Notes: generated by a model not told the origin, from the letters alone. A stretch of DNA of 64,000 nt from Diphasiastrum complanatum (GCA_029204225.1 CM055092.1:68536821-68600820); one strand, 5' to 3'. Shown: positions 10,343 to 22,912, counted from the stretch's first letter. Translations and numbers: made by a program.

Positions 10343-12449
10343 GGGTTGCAATTTGCCATGATGTTGCCACCGAACTAGGTATGCCTGCACCATCATATCT
10401 GATGGTTGGAGCGATACAAAAAAGTGCCACATATTGAATACCTTGGTGTCCATGGGGCGATGTTTCTGAGATCCATCGACACCTCTAGGGTGGCAGTGAC
10501 GGGCGCTTACATGTTCACACACATTCGTGTTGCCATTGAGGAGGTGGGGCCACATCCGTTGTACAGGTATAATGATTAATCAACGATCAATCCATTTAAC
10601 ATTGTAATAAAACTAGTCAGAAGGTTTAGCAGCTAGGCTGAGAGGCTCTCAACTTTCAAGGGTCTGAACTTCCAACTTAATATTATGATGTGCATTGTGC
10701 TCACTATTTAATACTTATAGTATCATCATTCATGTATGTAGTATGTAGTATATGTACAATGTTCAGTGTTCACAATTGAGATTTGAATGATCAATGACCA
10801 ATCATGAGGTCATGTGTCACTCACTATTGTGAATATTGTCCTCAACCAACATTTCAGAAAACAGCTGCAACACCTTTAAAGGCCACTTACCTCGATAAGG
10901 AATCATTCAAGACCCTTATCATTCAAGACGTTTTAAAGTCTTTATGGCAATAATTTGTGGAATTGCAATATTGCACTATATATTGCTTATTTATGTCTGA
11001 TCTCTAGATTATTCCTTCTCTAGATTTTACTGGTGACCCTGATTTTTACTGGTGAGAAAAATCAGGGTCACCAGTAAAATCATAGATTCATCCATTGCCT
11101 TCCAAGATGATTCAAAGAGGTTGTGTTGCTAGAGGATACCTTAGACAGCTGGCATCCATACCAAAACTTATTCATGGTTAACATTGTATCAAACGGGGCA
11201 TGTTTATCATGGGCAAAAGACAAACAAAAAGCTAAATTTTGGGGCTGATAGAGGAAAGCAAAACTCATGAAATTTCCTATTTGATGAAGTATTTCTTGAT
11301 TTTGAAAAAACATTCCTGATATTGACTGCTTCACTGCATATCGAAAACAGTCACCAAAAAACTAATGTGGGCCTTTTCAACTTTTGTATGGCACGACGCA
11401 ACTATGCTCACGCAAGGACAGACCTGCCAGAACATTATAAGAGTATTCTCTATGTCTACATCCTTCTGCAAAGTTCATTGTCGATACACTGCTTTAGCAA
11501 ATACTTCATGGTTTTTTGTATGTACCATTACAAATTTCCATACCGCTTTGTAAGTTCTATTTTCTGCCACTCCGCCCAACCATCCCTTTAAAGGTGGAGC
11601 TAATGCCAACTGAATCTCTCAAAGATTCACCGGATGTTGCTTTTTGACGTTTTAGCTGCAAAATATAAAGACTTGTCAGAACAGTGCCACTGAGAAATCT
11701 GAACGTAAGCCAGATAAAAAATGTCAAGCATCAGAAATTGTAAACAGAAGTTTATAGACTCCAAAAAGCCAGTCTGCAGAGTAAGAAGATAAAGAACACT
11801 AACAAATATGACAAACATACCAGTCCCATTTTAGCAATCATCAACTACAGATGTATCATCATCTAACAATTGTCTACATAGACTACCTTGATGTGAAATA
11901 TAAACATTTTATGAGATAAGAGTCAAGAAACCTTTAAATTTTGACAAAGGGAATCAAGTTTGAAACTCATTGTCCTTTCCATTAGCCAGTGACTCCTACA
12001 AGCATTGAAAAAAGGTGCACTACGATGCATTGTGAGCTGTAACTGTAGTAATCTCTTTGACCAGAAACTTTGCTAAGCAACACTTTCTAATCATAAATGC
12101 ATTGGCTCATGACATTGGAAGCTGGAAACTCAAAACAGTTTTCCCCAGACCCATGCTCCAAGTTTGCAAATGGCCATGGAAATATAACTCGGACCATTGT
12201 AGCACATTTGAAGTGACTAAAAAGCAAACAATTTTTAGTCATTGCTGTCCTTTCATGCATAATCTCAAATACTATCAGGTTCTACTATGTTGTGTGGGAT
12301 CTATTTTCTGTTTGTAAAGTGATTTGCCACTACTTATACATCAGATGTGTGGTTGAGACAGCAACCTTTCCGTATTGTGTAAATGAGCCTACCGTACCCG
12401 CTGGTGAAGAAACATTGTCATCTCAACTTGCGCCTGAGCTAGACCCTTT
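10340..12449. other. Mostly featureless non-coding stretch
   Basis: No ORF with coding composition and no transposon domain was seen. The only clear structure is the perfect inverted repeat at 11023-11081, listed separately. Confidence 0.4.
11023..11081. repeat. Perfect 25-bp inverted repeat with 9-nt spacer
   Basis: Arm 11023-11047 (starts GATTTTACTGGTGACC) and arm 11057-11081 are exact reverse complements; the spacer 11048-11056 is ACTGGTGAG. The spacer repeats the ACTGGTGA present inside the left arm. A transcript from either strand would fold into a 25-bp stem with no mismatch. Confidence 0.95.
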
Positions 12450-12461
12450 GCTCTAATACCA
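12450..12461 (-). promoter_or_regulatory. Candidate tRNA-iMet primer site, minus strand
   Basis: The complement reads TGGTATTAGAGC, one base away from TGGTATCAGAGC used by plant copia elements. On this reading an LTR would begin at TGTCAATAAA (12462) and run right, but its other end cannot be set and no coding region follows on the minus strand. Confidence 0.35.
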
Positions 12462-12727
12462 TGTCAATAAATCCGAAAAATACAGCTCAGTAGTGTTGAT
12501 TGGGGAGTGGTGTGCTATCCCTTTCAGCTTATGTGATTCCACTGTTAGATAGCTTGTCTGATCGATCACGGTGCCCCAACAAGGGACAAAAGGGCACTAG
12601 AGATTGGGCGATGGGCCCCTACAACCAAAAAAGAACTCCAACGGGCTCCTATTCACGCACAGATAGACAAGGGCATGGAGATACAGGACATTGCATGGGC
12701 TGTTGAGATATATTGAGTTAGCTAGCC

Positions 12728-12811
12728 ATGGCTACCACTTCATCTAGAGCTACATCTCATGTTGCTGACGATGCGCAGCATGAAAACCCCGAGGTGGAGA
12801 ATGATGGTTAA
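12728..12811 (+). other. Short Gag-start-like open frame
   Basis: ATG at 12728 gives MATTSSRATSHVADD and an acidic tail before TAA at 12811. The Ser/Thr-then-acidic start resembles the N-terminus of some plant gypsy Gags. It is too short to prove anything; further frames downstream (to about 12890) continue acidic (DLNEDEDMREADG). Confidence 0.2.
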
Positions 12812-13421
12812 CAAGATCTCAATGAGGATGAGGACATGAGGGAAGCAGACGGTGTCACTCTTACATAGGAAGAGCTATGAGTCAATGTAAGACTGAATTT
12901 ATAGACTGTAGTTAGGTAGTTTCAAGTCTCTTTGCGTACTTGATTATCCTTTGACATCACTCTTCAAATTGATTCTTTATTGCTGCTGGTCCATCTACTT
13001 TTGTTAGTATGCAAAATCTAGATGGCTGACATGAGAGAAATTTTAAGCTTCAAATTCACAAGCACAACTTATAGGGATAGAAGTTACAAATAGCTTCCAA
13101 TAAGGATTACTTTATAGAGCTACTACATCTAATGGGCCTTTATACTTTTAAAGAAAGGTCCCATTTAACTAAGTTCTAGGCCCTAAGTTCACTTAGTTAA
13201 GGTGAACTAGACCCTTCTAATAGTTTGCAGGCCATGGATAAGGACATTGAAACTTGGGTGAGCCCTGAAGGGATCCTAGATGTTAGACGCCAGTTGGGCT
13301 CTAACTTATTCTCGGCACGACCAGTTACTAGGGGCCGAGGGCCATGGTATTGGCGAGGGCCAGTAACCGGGATGGACACCAAGGACCCATTGGGTTTGGT
13401 GCATCACTGGCAGTGGCCCGG

Positions 13422-13772
13422 TGTGACCGCCCGACAGGATGTTAGTAGGCGGAGTTATAACCATATGGACCCTAGTCGTCAGTAGCTGAGATGCCTCTGT
13501 TGGACGAACAGCTAGCTGGCAATACGCTAGGTGACCGTGTCTGTCACAGGTCCATGACGGGGTATGGGGGTGGTGCCTCAGAGTCACGCAGTGATTGCGG
13601 GTAGCAGATTTCATGGAACCATGGGGATTGATCACACCCTTGCATGGCAGCCATGTGTCCCTGGCCCAAAATAGTGATTAGGTCAACTCAAGAGGAGGGC
13701 ACCTACGGTTGGGTGCATCATTCCACACCGGACATCAAATTTTTGGGAGCTCCGAGAGACTGGAGTGCAGCA
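13422..13772 (+). repeat. Possible gypsy LTR (TG...CA) before a primer site
   Basis: A 351-bp segment from TGTGACCGCCC to GCAGCA lies just upstream of a TGTTATCAGAGCC primer-like site (13775-13787). GC-rich compared with its flanks. No partner copy is in the window, so its left end is a guess. Confidence 0.35.
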
Positions 13773-13774
13773 TT

Positions 13775-13787
13775 TGTTATCAGAGCC
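13775..13787 (+). promoter_or_regulatory. Primer binding site, tRNA-iMet-like
   Basis: TGTTATCAGAGCC differs at one base from the tRNA-iMet type site TGGTATCAGAGCC. It is followed by about 600 bp of leader-like sequence that ends where minus-strand LINE sequence begins (about 14.42 kb). Confidence 0.45.
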
Positions 13788-14419
13788 TCGTTCTAGAGAG
13801 AGAATGCCCCGTTTTAGAGAGAGAAAGTGGAGAGATCTTTGATTTTTGCGAGATTCTTGAGGGTTTTGAAGGGGAAAAGCGGGAGAGACAACTTCTTAAG
13901 GTGTTATAAAACCTCCAGCACTGCTGCTCCAGCCCAAGAGATCAATTGATTTTCTGTTTTGGGATCAGAATTCTTCAAAAACATCCTACAGGTCCATCAC
14001 TGCCTAGGAAAGGGAAAAATTAGCACTTTGGTTGGACATAACTTTTCCTACAGGTGTCAGATTATGCTGAAATTTTGGCAGGTTATTGCGGGTACTGAAT
14101 CGTTGCCCATGAAGGCTCTAGCCCAAGAAAAAACATTCACCTGTCTGATTTCGTCAAAAAGTCAGATTTGTACCATTTTTTGGGCTGTTGCAATTGAAGT
14201 CTCATGAATTTCTTGTTTTTTGTCCGTTTGACATGAGATTTGACACGCTGCATCCTAAGAGAAAAACCCTGGTGCATTTATTCATAGAAAAAAATAGTAG
14301 GTGCATTGATGAAAAAGATATATACACCCCGAAGGGGAAGTTTAAGCAAATGTAAGCGCAAACTATAGTGAAAACTAAGATTAATCCAGATCCTAGCATT
14401 AAAAATAAAGGTGCAAAAA
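13788..14419. other. Leader-like sequence without gene
   Basis: Sequence after the primer site with no Gag reading. It includes repeated CTAGAGAGAGA and TTTTAGAGAGAGA words near 13800. It appears truncated by the non-LTR element on its right. Confidence 0.35.
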
Positions 14420-17400
14420 CTATGATGATGTCAGTGGGAGTCTACCAACTGACTGCAGCAGATCAGAAAAGTGAAGAGGTGGTGAGTCGGCTAATGAAGG
14501 GAGATGGATGTAGCAGACCCAGCCACTGTCGCCCGTTGCAAGATTGATAGGGCCTGAGCACGTTGTAGGGCAAGGGGCAATGGAAATACGTTGTCTGAAA
14601 GAAGCCACGAGAATAGAACCTGAAATACCTTGACGCTCTGCCGCCTGATGAGAACACATGCGAAGAAATTCCTCAAAGCGTCGGTGCAAGGTGCCAGAAG
14701 TCTCAATTGTCAGGGGAATGAAAAGCATCAGTAGGGTGCCTGTCGGAGTAGTTTTTTTCCTTTTCTTGTGCTGCCACGCTTGCCGCTTCTCCTGGTGTGG
14801 AGGCAGAGCGAGGCAGTAGGTCACCACGCGTGGCAGCGCGTGGGATCAGCAACAAACATCTGCCAAAGTACGAAGCCCGTCCTAGGAGAGGACAATGTCA
14901 ACACGCCTGTGGGAAGAGTGGGACGCAATAGAAGGAAGGACATGAGACTGCTCTCTGAGGACATGGAATCCTCCATCTCTGGCCATAGCGATCGCTGTTG
15001 CATAGCTGTGCGCTCACTCCCAGACAGCGGAGGAGGTGGATAGCAAGAGCATCAATAGGGTGCCCACAAACACACCTGGAGAGACCCAAGACCGAAGGAT
15101 GAGGTAGCCCCAAGCGAAGACGAAGAGCAGTGGTGAAGATGGCCGATGACAACCGAAAGGAAGGCATAACAGGCCGAGCTGACAGCCAAGCCCCCGCACT
15201 TGGACCCGCACAAGAAAGAAGTCAATCTTGATGCAACGCCGAAGGAGCCACAGAGAGCATGCTGCGCTCCAAGAGAGTTTCTTGCAGGTGATTTGAGCTG
15301 AAAGTGAGGAGTTGCTCAAAAGGAGGAAGACATGCTTGGGCAGAGGGGAGTAGCTCCCGCGCAGTGATGAGGTGCTGAAAAGGTAGAGAACCGCTATCCA
15401 CACGAGCAATGCAATCCACCAAGAGAAGGCGAAGGCCAAAAAGGAACCGAGACGACAAAGCAGGGGCGACAAGAGCCCAGCTCCCAAGAAAAGCTGCAGG
15501 TGCAGAAGAAATCGTAAAGAGAAGACCCACACCTCCACAAGAAATGGGTAACCGAGTCTGATTCCGAGCTAAAAGGGTCTCCACACCATCCAAAGAACCA
15601 GGGCCCAAAAGGCGGCCAAAAACATCCATAATAGGGTTGTCGACGGAAGAGAGAAGATGTCGAAAGTCCTGAGTAGGGGGGGAAGTCCGCAGCAGATAAG
15701 AAGGACGTTGGATAAAGCAAGACGTCAAGATGCCAAACACGACATGAGTGTCGCCCAACTGTGGAAGCAGATCTGAATGAGCAACATCCTCCTGGAGAGC
15801 CTCACCAAGAAAATCAAAGCTGAAGAAAGCAAAACCAAAAGGAACACCCAGAATGCGAATGCCATCCAAAGGAGCAAGGAAGCCTTGAGGAGGAACAAAG
15901 TCCGGGGGAAGACCTGCTGGAGACTACATTGAACACTTGCAAGGTTGAATAAAGTCTAGACAAACCAAGAGAAACTAGCTGCTCAGAGAAATGATGAAAG
16001 GCATGGAGCACCGTAGAAGCAGGACCAACAATATGAGTGTCATCAACAATCGAAGGAAATAAGCAGGAGGGAAAGGCCAGATTGTGCAGAAGCTCAAAGG
16101 GCACGGAAATGAGCCAGAGTGAAAAGAGGATCACCCAAAGGATCACTTTGACGAGCACCTGTTGTAGACAGGATAGTAGAAAGATCCCCAGAGCGCACAT
16201 GGTGATTGTAAAAGAGGGGAGTCTCAGTAGCATAGAACAACCGCACAAATGGGATAAGCTGAACCAACTCACCACCAGCCGCCCGCAGCTCCCGATAGAT
16301 CGTAGCTCTAGAAATAGAATTAAAAGCATTAAAAACATCCACTTGGAAAACAACCCAGTCAGGATGGAGATCAAGTGTGGCACGCAAACCATGACTTCAC
16401 AGCCGCCAGGAGTAGAGATGCCAAATTGATGAGGGGAGAGAAAAGAGGCGAAAATTTGTTGAAACTGAAAATAGATAGAGCGACTTACAAGACGGTGGAG
16501 GACTTCGCCAACAACGATAAGACAGACGCCACCTGAGGCTTTAGTCATGGCGATCAAATGAGACGTAGACAAAAGACGTGCAACAGAAGAAGGAATGTGA
16601 CCAGAGGTGATAAAAGAGCATACCTGAAAGAGTTGAACAAAGCCACTAGCAGAGTCCTCAGGCGGAAAGCAATCACGTAGGTGTTCATAGACCAAACTAG
16701 AGGGACCACCAACAGCAAGATGAGGACTACGATGGAAGGCACGAGAGAAAGAATCACGATCAAGCATCAAGTCAACATCAGGCACAAAGTCCTCCACAAA
16801 CAAGGGAAGAACGCCTTCAGAAGCAGGATGAAGAGCTTGGAGAGCAGCACCAGTATTAATAGAAGAGGGAGCGGCCGTGAGAGGAGCTAAAGCTCGAGCT
16901 GCACGAGAATATTCACCAACTTGCCCGAGATGTAGGGTGCGACGAAGGCGGCAGTGGGGAGGTGGGGTGCCTTGAGGCTGAGAGTCCTGTGAGTTGCGAG
17001 CAGCAAGTGCCTGACAACGGGCAAAGTTTACATCATGAAGAGCTTCCCAGGCTCCCGACAAAAAGCGACGAACGCGTGCACGAGTTTCTCTATGACCAAC
17101 ATCCCCACCCCTCGGAGGGAGGACTAGACACCAAAGGGGAAAAAGAAAAAACATATTTCAAGCCACATTGTCGAAGGGGTCAATAGCCAAGCGATCAAGA
17201 GAAAGACGCATAGCAAGTTGAGTTTCACGACGGAGAGCGAGGGGAATATGAAAGTAGAGCCTTGGACAAGGGAAGCCCAAGAGAAAAGCGCGAGGACGTC
17301 AAGGGAAGAAATCCAAGACTAAGCTAAAGCAAAGGACAAATGAGGTGCTGAGAGAGGAGGGCGATCTTGAGATGACTGAAGCAACGCAGGACAAGACCTC

Positions 17401-17530
17401 CTCTAGGAGAGAAGAAACGACCACAAGCATGGCAAGGAACCCATTCAAGGGGTTGAGAAGGCAATGCAACAAGGGTCGAAGGAGGTTTACAACAATCCCT
17501 AGAGAATTTCTCTTATTTGAAAAGTTCTAG
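14420..17530 (-). pseudogene. Non-LTR retrotransposon (LINE-type), frameshifted
   Basis: Minus-strand element in several frames. Near 17,460-17,395 the start codes for a C2H2-like finger (VPCHACGRFFSPRGGL). The RT core follows: VVGEVLHRLVS (about 16,500), motif A VDVFNAFNS (about 16,330), motif B GARQSDPLGD (about 16,140, where QGDPLG is usual) and motif C IVDDTHIVGP (about 16,040, where ADD is usual). A thumb region (LDGIRILGVPFG) lies near 15,850, and the C-terminus has a Cys/His cluster CVCGHPIDALAIHLLRC (about 15,060). No RNase H or apurinic endonuclease was seen. An N-terminal zinc finger plus a C-terminal Cys/His cluster without an endonuclease upstream recalls R2-like or Utopia-like architecture, but the clade is not resolved. 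At least four frame changes; inactive. Confidence 0.75.
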
Positions 17531-17744
17531 TCTTGTATCTTACTCTGGATTTGTCTGAAAATACTTTCAGATAATCACACTTCTATACATCAGCTAGTTT
17601 TTTCCAAACATTGTGCAACCTTTTGGTAGACTTTTACACACCACTTCACCCCTCTTTAGAGAAATTCTCGAATTTCTTACAAAAAGTTAACTGGAGAGAT
17701 GGCATATGAAAATAACTGAAAAGTCAATAATAAGTGCCTTCCCT

Positions 17745-17915
17745 TCAGATAGTTCGGCCTCATCAGATTGTTCGGCCTGGTCAAATAGTTCGGCCTCATC
17801 AGATTGTTTGGCCTCATCAGATTTGTTGGCTTTGTTTGATTTGTCGGCTTGGTCAGCTTTGTCGGCTTGGTTAGATTTCTCGGCTTCCTCAGATTTGTCA
17901 TTTGAGTCAGAATTT
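17745..17915 (-). repeat. 18-bp minisatellite encoding a hexapeptide repeat
   Basis: About nine imperfect 18-bp units. On the minus strand they encode repeats of the form S/A-D/N-E/Q-A-x-x (SDEAEL, SNQADK, ADQADK, FDQAEQ). It lies just inside the primer site of a minus-strand copia element, so it may be part of that element's Gag N-terminus. Confidence 0.75.
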
Positions 17916-17984
17916 TTTAGGATGCTCATTAATCAATGGATTTGGTCTTGAGCATAGAAATCCAACACCAAGAACGCATCTTAA

Positions 17985-18000
17985 CCTGGCTCTGATACCA
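17985..18000 (-). promoter_or_regulatory. tRNA-iMet primer site of minus-strand copia
   Basis: The complement reads TGGTATCAGAGCCAGG, an exact match to the plant copia primer site. It abuts the LTR at 18002-18465. Confidence 0.8.
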
Positions 18001-18001
18001 A

Positions 18002-18465
18002 TGTAAAGACCACTAGGGAAACACCCTAAGATGAGGATAGGAGAAACACAACAAGAGACATGTAGGAGCAAAACCTCCCAACCAATCCTAGATCAATCTT
18101 GGATCTAGCCCCTGAGCCATGCCAAGTGAATGCTTGAAGAGAAGAGAGCAACTGGTAACCTGAACCCAAAAGTTGTCGACGGGAGAATCTCTGTCCCAAT
18201 ATATAGAGTAGAGTCATGTGCATGAACCCATGCAACCCCCATGCAATCCCATGCAGTCCTCATGCCTATATCAGTCACATGTACATGCACTACTCCATAT
18301 GTCTCAATGAGAGTGTCTGGGTTCTCTCAAGGTCATTAGTCACATATAGGCCTATAGGCCTTGACATGGAATTAAATCTCGAAGTGACGAACAATCTCGA
18401 ACAGCGAAGGGCTGGTCTACCATATTAGGACTATTCCATGTCCTTAGCTGAATATGGCCGTAACA
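18002..18465 (-). repeat. 5' LTR of minus-strand Ty1/copia element
   Basis: A 464-bp segment with TGTAAAGACC and GGCCGTAACA at its ends (TG...CA on both strands), directly next to the primer site. The minus-strand body survives only to about 17.55 kb, where the LINE begins. No second LTR in the window. Confidence 0.65.
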
Positions 18466-18516
18466 AGTACATTGCAGTATTATGTACAAGTCAATGTTTC
18501 ATAATTCATTGTAATT

Positions 18517-20110
18517 GTGTCAGAAACAAAGTCCCCAACCTCAAGTATCATATCTCAAAGTAATGAGATGGATATTTGTTTTTTGCTTTATGGACCTAAT
18601 GATTTAATTTGCAATAAGGGTAAAATTGGAGAACATGTTGTTAATGTACTTTTTGACACGAGATCCACTCATAATTTTATAAATGCAAATTTGGTGCAAA
18701 TGCTAAACCTCCCCATCAAAAAAAGTGAGAAGAAGTATTGTCTGACAATGGCATCTGGATATAATTCCAAACCCATGGATTATGTGGTTCCTAATGTACC
18801 ATTGCAAATACAGGATTATGTTGAAAAACTAGAATTCCATGTTATTAATTTGGCAAATGTGGATGTTGTTCTTGGGCAACAATGGCATTATGATAAGAAT
18901 AAATCTTTGAAAGTTGATTTTGTTGAAAAATCTTTAACTTTTATGCATGATTGCTCTTTAATAAAGAGTCGTGCTAGTTTAAGTGTTGATGCCATTGGTA
19001 TTAAACCTTACTCTAAGCATGAACTTGATTGTTTGATAAAGAACACAGTATAAATTTTATTCACAATAACCTAATTTGTTGCAATGAAGAGATTCTTAAA
19101 CTTAATGCCATGAACATACCTAGTGAGAACACTCTTGAATTGGAAGCCTATGGTGAACTTAGGCAAGAATTCAATGATGCTTTTTTAGACCTTCCTCTAG
19201 GTTTACCACTTGAAAGGTTTGTAGATCACAAGATTGACCTTATACCTAGTTCAATTCCTATTGCACAACACCCTTATAGAATGAGTTCATCAGAAGAGGC
19301 TGAGATACAAAGGCAATTAAGTGAGTATCTAGAGAAAGGGTGGGTTTAATCTAACAAGTCTCCTTGGGCATCACCAGTGGTTCTGGTCGCCATGGAGGAT
19401 GGGACTATAAGGTTTTGCGTGGACTTCAAAAAATTGAACAAAGTTACAATTAAGAATAGGTATCCACTACTGCGACCTAATAGATTATCTTGGTGGTGCA
19501 AGGTACTTTACCAAGATAGATCTAAGATCAGGGTATCATTAGATTCGCATTAAGGTAGAGGATATACCAAAGACAAGTTTTCGAACTCGATTTGGACACT
19601 ACGAGTTTTTGGTGCTTCCATTTGGTTTAACCAATGCACCAGTGACTTTCCAACAAATGATGAACGATTTGTTCAGGCCATATTCGGGAAGAATCGTGGT
19701 AGTGTTCTTGGATGATAACTCAAGCTTTGAAAGGCTTTAAGAAAATTAGCTAGAGGCTAAGAGTGCACTAGTGGTGTGGACGGAGGATATGAATAAAGTT
19801 TTGAGTTGCTTAAAAAAGTGTGACAACAGCACCAATCTTGATAATTGGCGATCTTAAGAAACCATTTGTGGTTAGGACTGATGCCAGTGATTATGCGATT
19901 GAATCCGTGTTGATGCAGGATGGACATCCTGTTGCTTTTGAAAGCAAGAAACTCAATCTGGCTCAATCTAGGTATTGTACCTATGAAAAGGAGTTGTATG
20001 CTATTATTCATGCCTTGAAAATTTGTTGACGTCTTCCAAGGTCTTACAGTGTCCATTCAGAACATGCTTGTGCATGAGAAATAGAATTCTATGGTAGCTG
20101 AGTTACAAGA
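18517..20110 (+). pseudogene. Ty3/gypsy pol relic: protease, RT, RNase H start
   Basis: Plus-strand chromovirus-like pol. The protease is at about 18,650 (FDTRSTHNFINANLV; the usual DSGSTHNF has two changes next to the catalytic Asp). Spacer and RT follow from 19,030: [41 protein letters not shown] and a shifted palm region (TNDERF, DD at about 19,710). RNase H begins at about 19,860 (VRTDASDYAIESVLMQDG, FESKKLNLAQSRY) and stops at about 20,030. Many stops and shifts. The Gag region upstream is absent or unreadable. Confidence 0.85.
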
Positions 20111-21176
20111 TTCTCAGTGAGATATGAGAGTAACATATGCGGATTTTGGAGGAATCTACCAGATAAGGACATATGTGTGCAATTAACCTAGTCGGTGAGC
20201 ATAGACATATGATCAAGTATTGTGTTGGATAATTACTATCAGAGTTAAAAGGATCTTGTTCTGAAAGATTTATTGGTTAGCTTAAGAGTGATTTGGATAT
20301 GGATCTAAATGTGGTGTGTAGTTGTACAGGATAATAAGGAAATGTATTGATTCTTAAGTATGTTCAGAAATTCCCAGTCTACTTAATGAGTTGAGATTTC
20401 AGATCAGCATTTTAAAAGTGTAAATCTCTTTACTCCAGCTTTTTTCGAGTCCTGTGGATCTCACAGGCATTTCTCATTAAGTAAATTGTTTTTTTGGCTT
20501 ATGGAGGGTTTTGCTTACTTTAGTGTATAGTATTCTACTACAAATTGTAGTCTAAATGTGTGCTTGAGTACGAGGTTCAATCTAGATCTCCGAATTCATA
20601 GGAGACAAATAAATCTATTAAGATTCAAATGGATTGCTGATTTCTTGCATGAGGTGCTAGAAATGGGGCCTTTAACTCATTAGAGTAACTGTAGTGCTCT
20701 CTGGATTGAGTTATAATTGTTTGAAACTTGATGGATCTCCTAGAGATTTTAGTTGATTGAATTGTTGTATTTTAGAATATTTGAATATTCTAAGAATATT
20801 TGTACCAAGAAGCACTCTTATCTACAAGAAATTGTGGACAGATTTTAGACCATAAGTAAAATGGATTTTCTTTAGCTTTGGACTTGATGTCTAGAACAAA
20901 GGACTGTTTTACCCAAATTTATTGTAATTGTGATTACATGAAGGTAACGCCTTTATTTAGAGAAGATCAACCCATTTGAAAGATTATAGCTTAGTGTATA
21001 TTTGGACCTTGAGTTTGTACTCCTGTGTATAGGCAAGCAATTGTAGAGTTTTTGCATCTACGAGTACTTATTCCGATGGAAAGATCAGATTGAGGATAAT
21101 ATTTTCCGGGTAAAAGTTGAGAGCTTAAGGAATAATTTCATGTCTTCTCTTTCTTGTTCTGAGGACAGAACTTGTT
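20111..21176 (+). pseudogene. Decayed integrase region of the gypsy relic
   Basis: Only short traces can be read, for example FLHEVLEMGPLTH near 20,645, which resembles the FLHEMQEMLQLAH segment of the gypsy copy at 48.05 kb. The rest is too mutated. It ends at a purine-rich run before the LTR. Confidence 0.45.
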
Positions 21177-21490
21177 TAAGGGGGGCAGAATGTCAGTGGA
21201 TGTAAGCATGGGCCTTCCTGCCAGTGCAGGTGTCTCCCAAAGTAAACGAGCCTACCGGTCAACGTCCGACCTAGTACGAGTTGAATCACAGACTTCTTAT
21301 CTTGAGTACGTGTTCTTGGGTCAGATTCATGTATTTTGTGGTGCAAAGATGCTTGGCAAGGCTATCTCAAGGGGGACCTTGTCTTTGTTAATTGTTAGTA
21401 AACTTGCCTGAATGTATTGCTTATATATACGAGGTGGGTCTTAGTACATGTGTTTTGCTTGATTTGCATGATTGCATGTGATACAAGGAG
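21177..21490 (+). repeat. Polypurine tract and start of gypsy 3' LTR
   Basis: TAAGGGGGGCAGAA (from 21177) is a polypurine tract, followed by TGTCAGTGGATG at 21191, a typical chromovirus LTR start. A TATA-like TTATATATACG is present near 21,420. The right end of the LTR was not located. Confidence 0.5.
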
Positions 21491-22912
21491 TTGTTAAGCT
21501 CAAGAAAGAACTATTCATTTGGAGGCTGATACCATCAAACAAAGAGCATTACGGAGTTTGTGGGGCGGATTCATAGTCCAATAGTCTCACTTGAACAACC
21601 ATGAAAGTTGGAAAGGGCAATTCAGATTGATCTTCATTGGGATGGCTACCTTCGAAACCTAAACTCACTGAGAGTGGGCAAAAGCCACTTTCAGTTGGAT
21701 TTTTCCTCAACATGGGAAACTAGGATCCTCTTTAGAGACTGGCAACAATTTGAATCAAGGCCAGATTCCTACTAAGTTGGAAAGCAAGGTGTTAGAAAAG
21801 CTTTTGGCCAGAAATGAACTCTGAGTTCGGTTAGCTGATTATAGAAGTGGGGGAAACCATCTCACACTCCTCTCTTGGTGAAAAATATGGGCAACAATTG
21901 ATCAAAACTGGGGGCAAATTCAAGGCAACCTAGCCACACTTGCAGGAGTAGGCTGGTCAACTTTGGATCTAAGATGTTGACAAGTTATTGTTGTGAGGAG
22001 AGAAGTTTGGTATGGGATCTCATGTCGTGGCTGTTGGCTCTCATCCTACATTTGGCTGAGTTGTCAGTTATGGCTTTAACTTCAACATCTTTTTCATGGA
22101 TAAGTAATGATGAGGAGACATGATGAGTATGCTGACTTGTGTTAAGTGTAAAGCAACTGACCAATGAAGGAACCATTAAAGTTAAGTTTTGCACGAGAGA
22201 TCTGGTAATTCGAACGAGCGCTAAGGATCCATATGTACACTCGTCACAACTCCATCAATTTAGGTGTAGAAAGGTTTGAATTGTTATTCTTTGGTCATCA
22301 TGATTAAACTAGGTTCCGGGTATACATAGGCAGGTTCTGTGATTCAAATCTTCTGGCAGATTCGGATCTCTAATATGTATGTTGTAACTTGTAGTTAGTA
22401 TCTTAGTCTATTAAGTGCAACTTTTGACTATCCAGGGTAAAAGTTCCTGAAAACTACAATTTGAACTCTTTTTTACAATTTTTTCTTCACACAGCTCTGA
22501 ATTTCTCGGTAATGATTTCAATTGATTTAGATCGCTATTCAAATGATTACATCACTATTCACATATTCATTATGGGAACCATGCATGACATTTGCGTAGT
22601 GGTTGCTAAAAGATTCTCTAAGCATGCTCAATTCATATATAGCCAAAGAGAATAAGCTGCACCTAAAATCATCCCAAAAGTGCTGCTAATGTGGCCAAGC
22701 CGTGTAGGAAACACTGAGATCTCCCTATGCTGCAAAGCCCTAGGAAGAAGTCAGAGGGCCCATACTTACTATTACAACACCATTGCAACAGGAGTGTGCA
22801 CAAGTATTTCTTTTGGTAATCTTCCAATTTCATGGCTTGGCCAGGTTTACTCATGATGGAGCAAAACACCAGGTCTACTCAAATTTCTGAACAGTTCTAT
22901 TGGAGATTCTTT
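21491..22912. other. No supported gene
   Basis: Non-coding sequence between the chromovirus LTR and the first recognised NBS1-associated repeat. It may contain LTR remainder and NBS1 3' flank. I looked here for the missing last NBS1 exon without success. Confidence 0.35.

Noticed and set aside
13197-13635. GC-rich open frames on both strands
   Set aside because: Open on both strands only because of base composition; no domain, and the region looks like LTR or spacer.
22669-22869. Possible last NBS1 exon after TTTGCAG (RC) near 22,725
   Set aside because: The resulting peptide (HREISVFPTRLGH) does not resemble the conserved plant NBS1 C-terminus.
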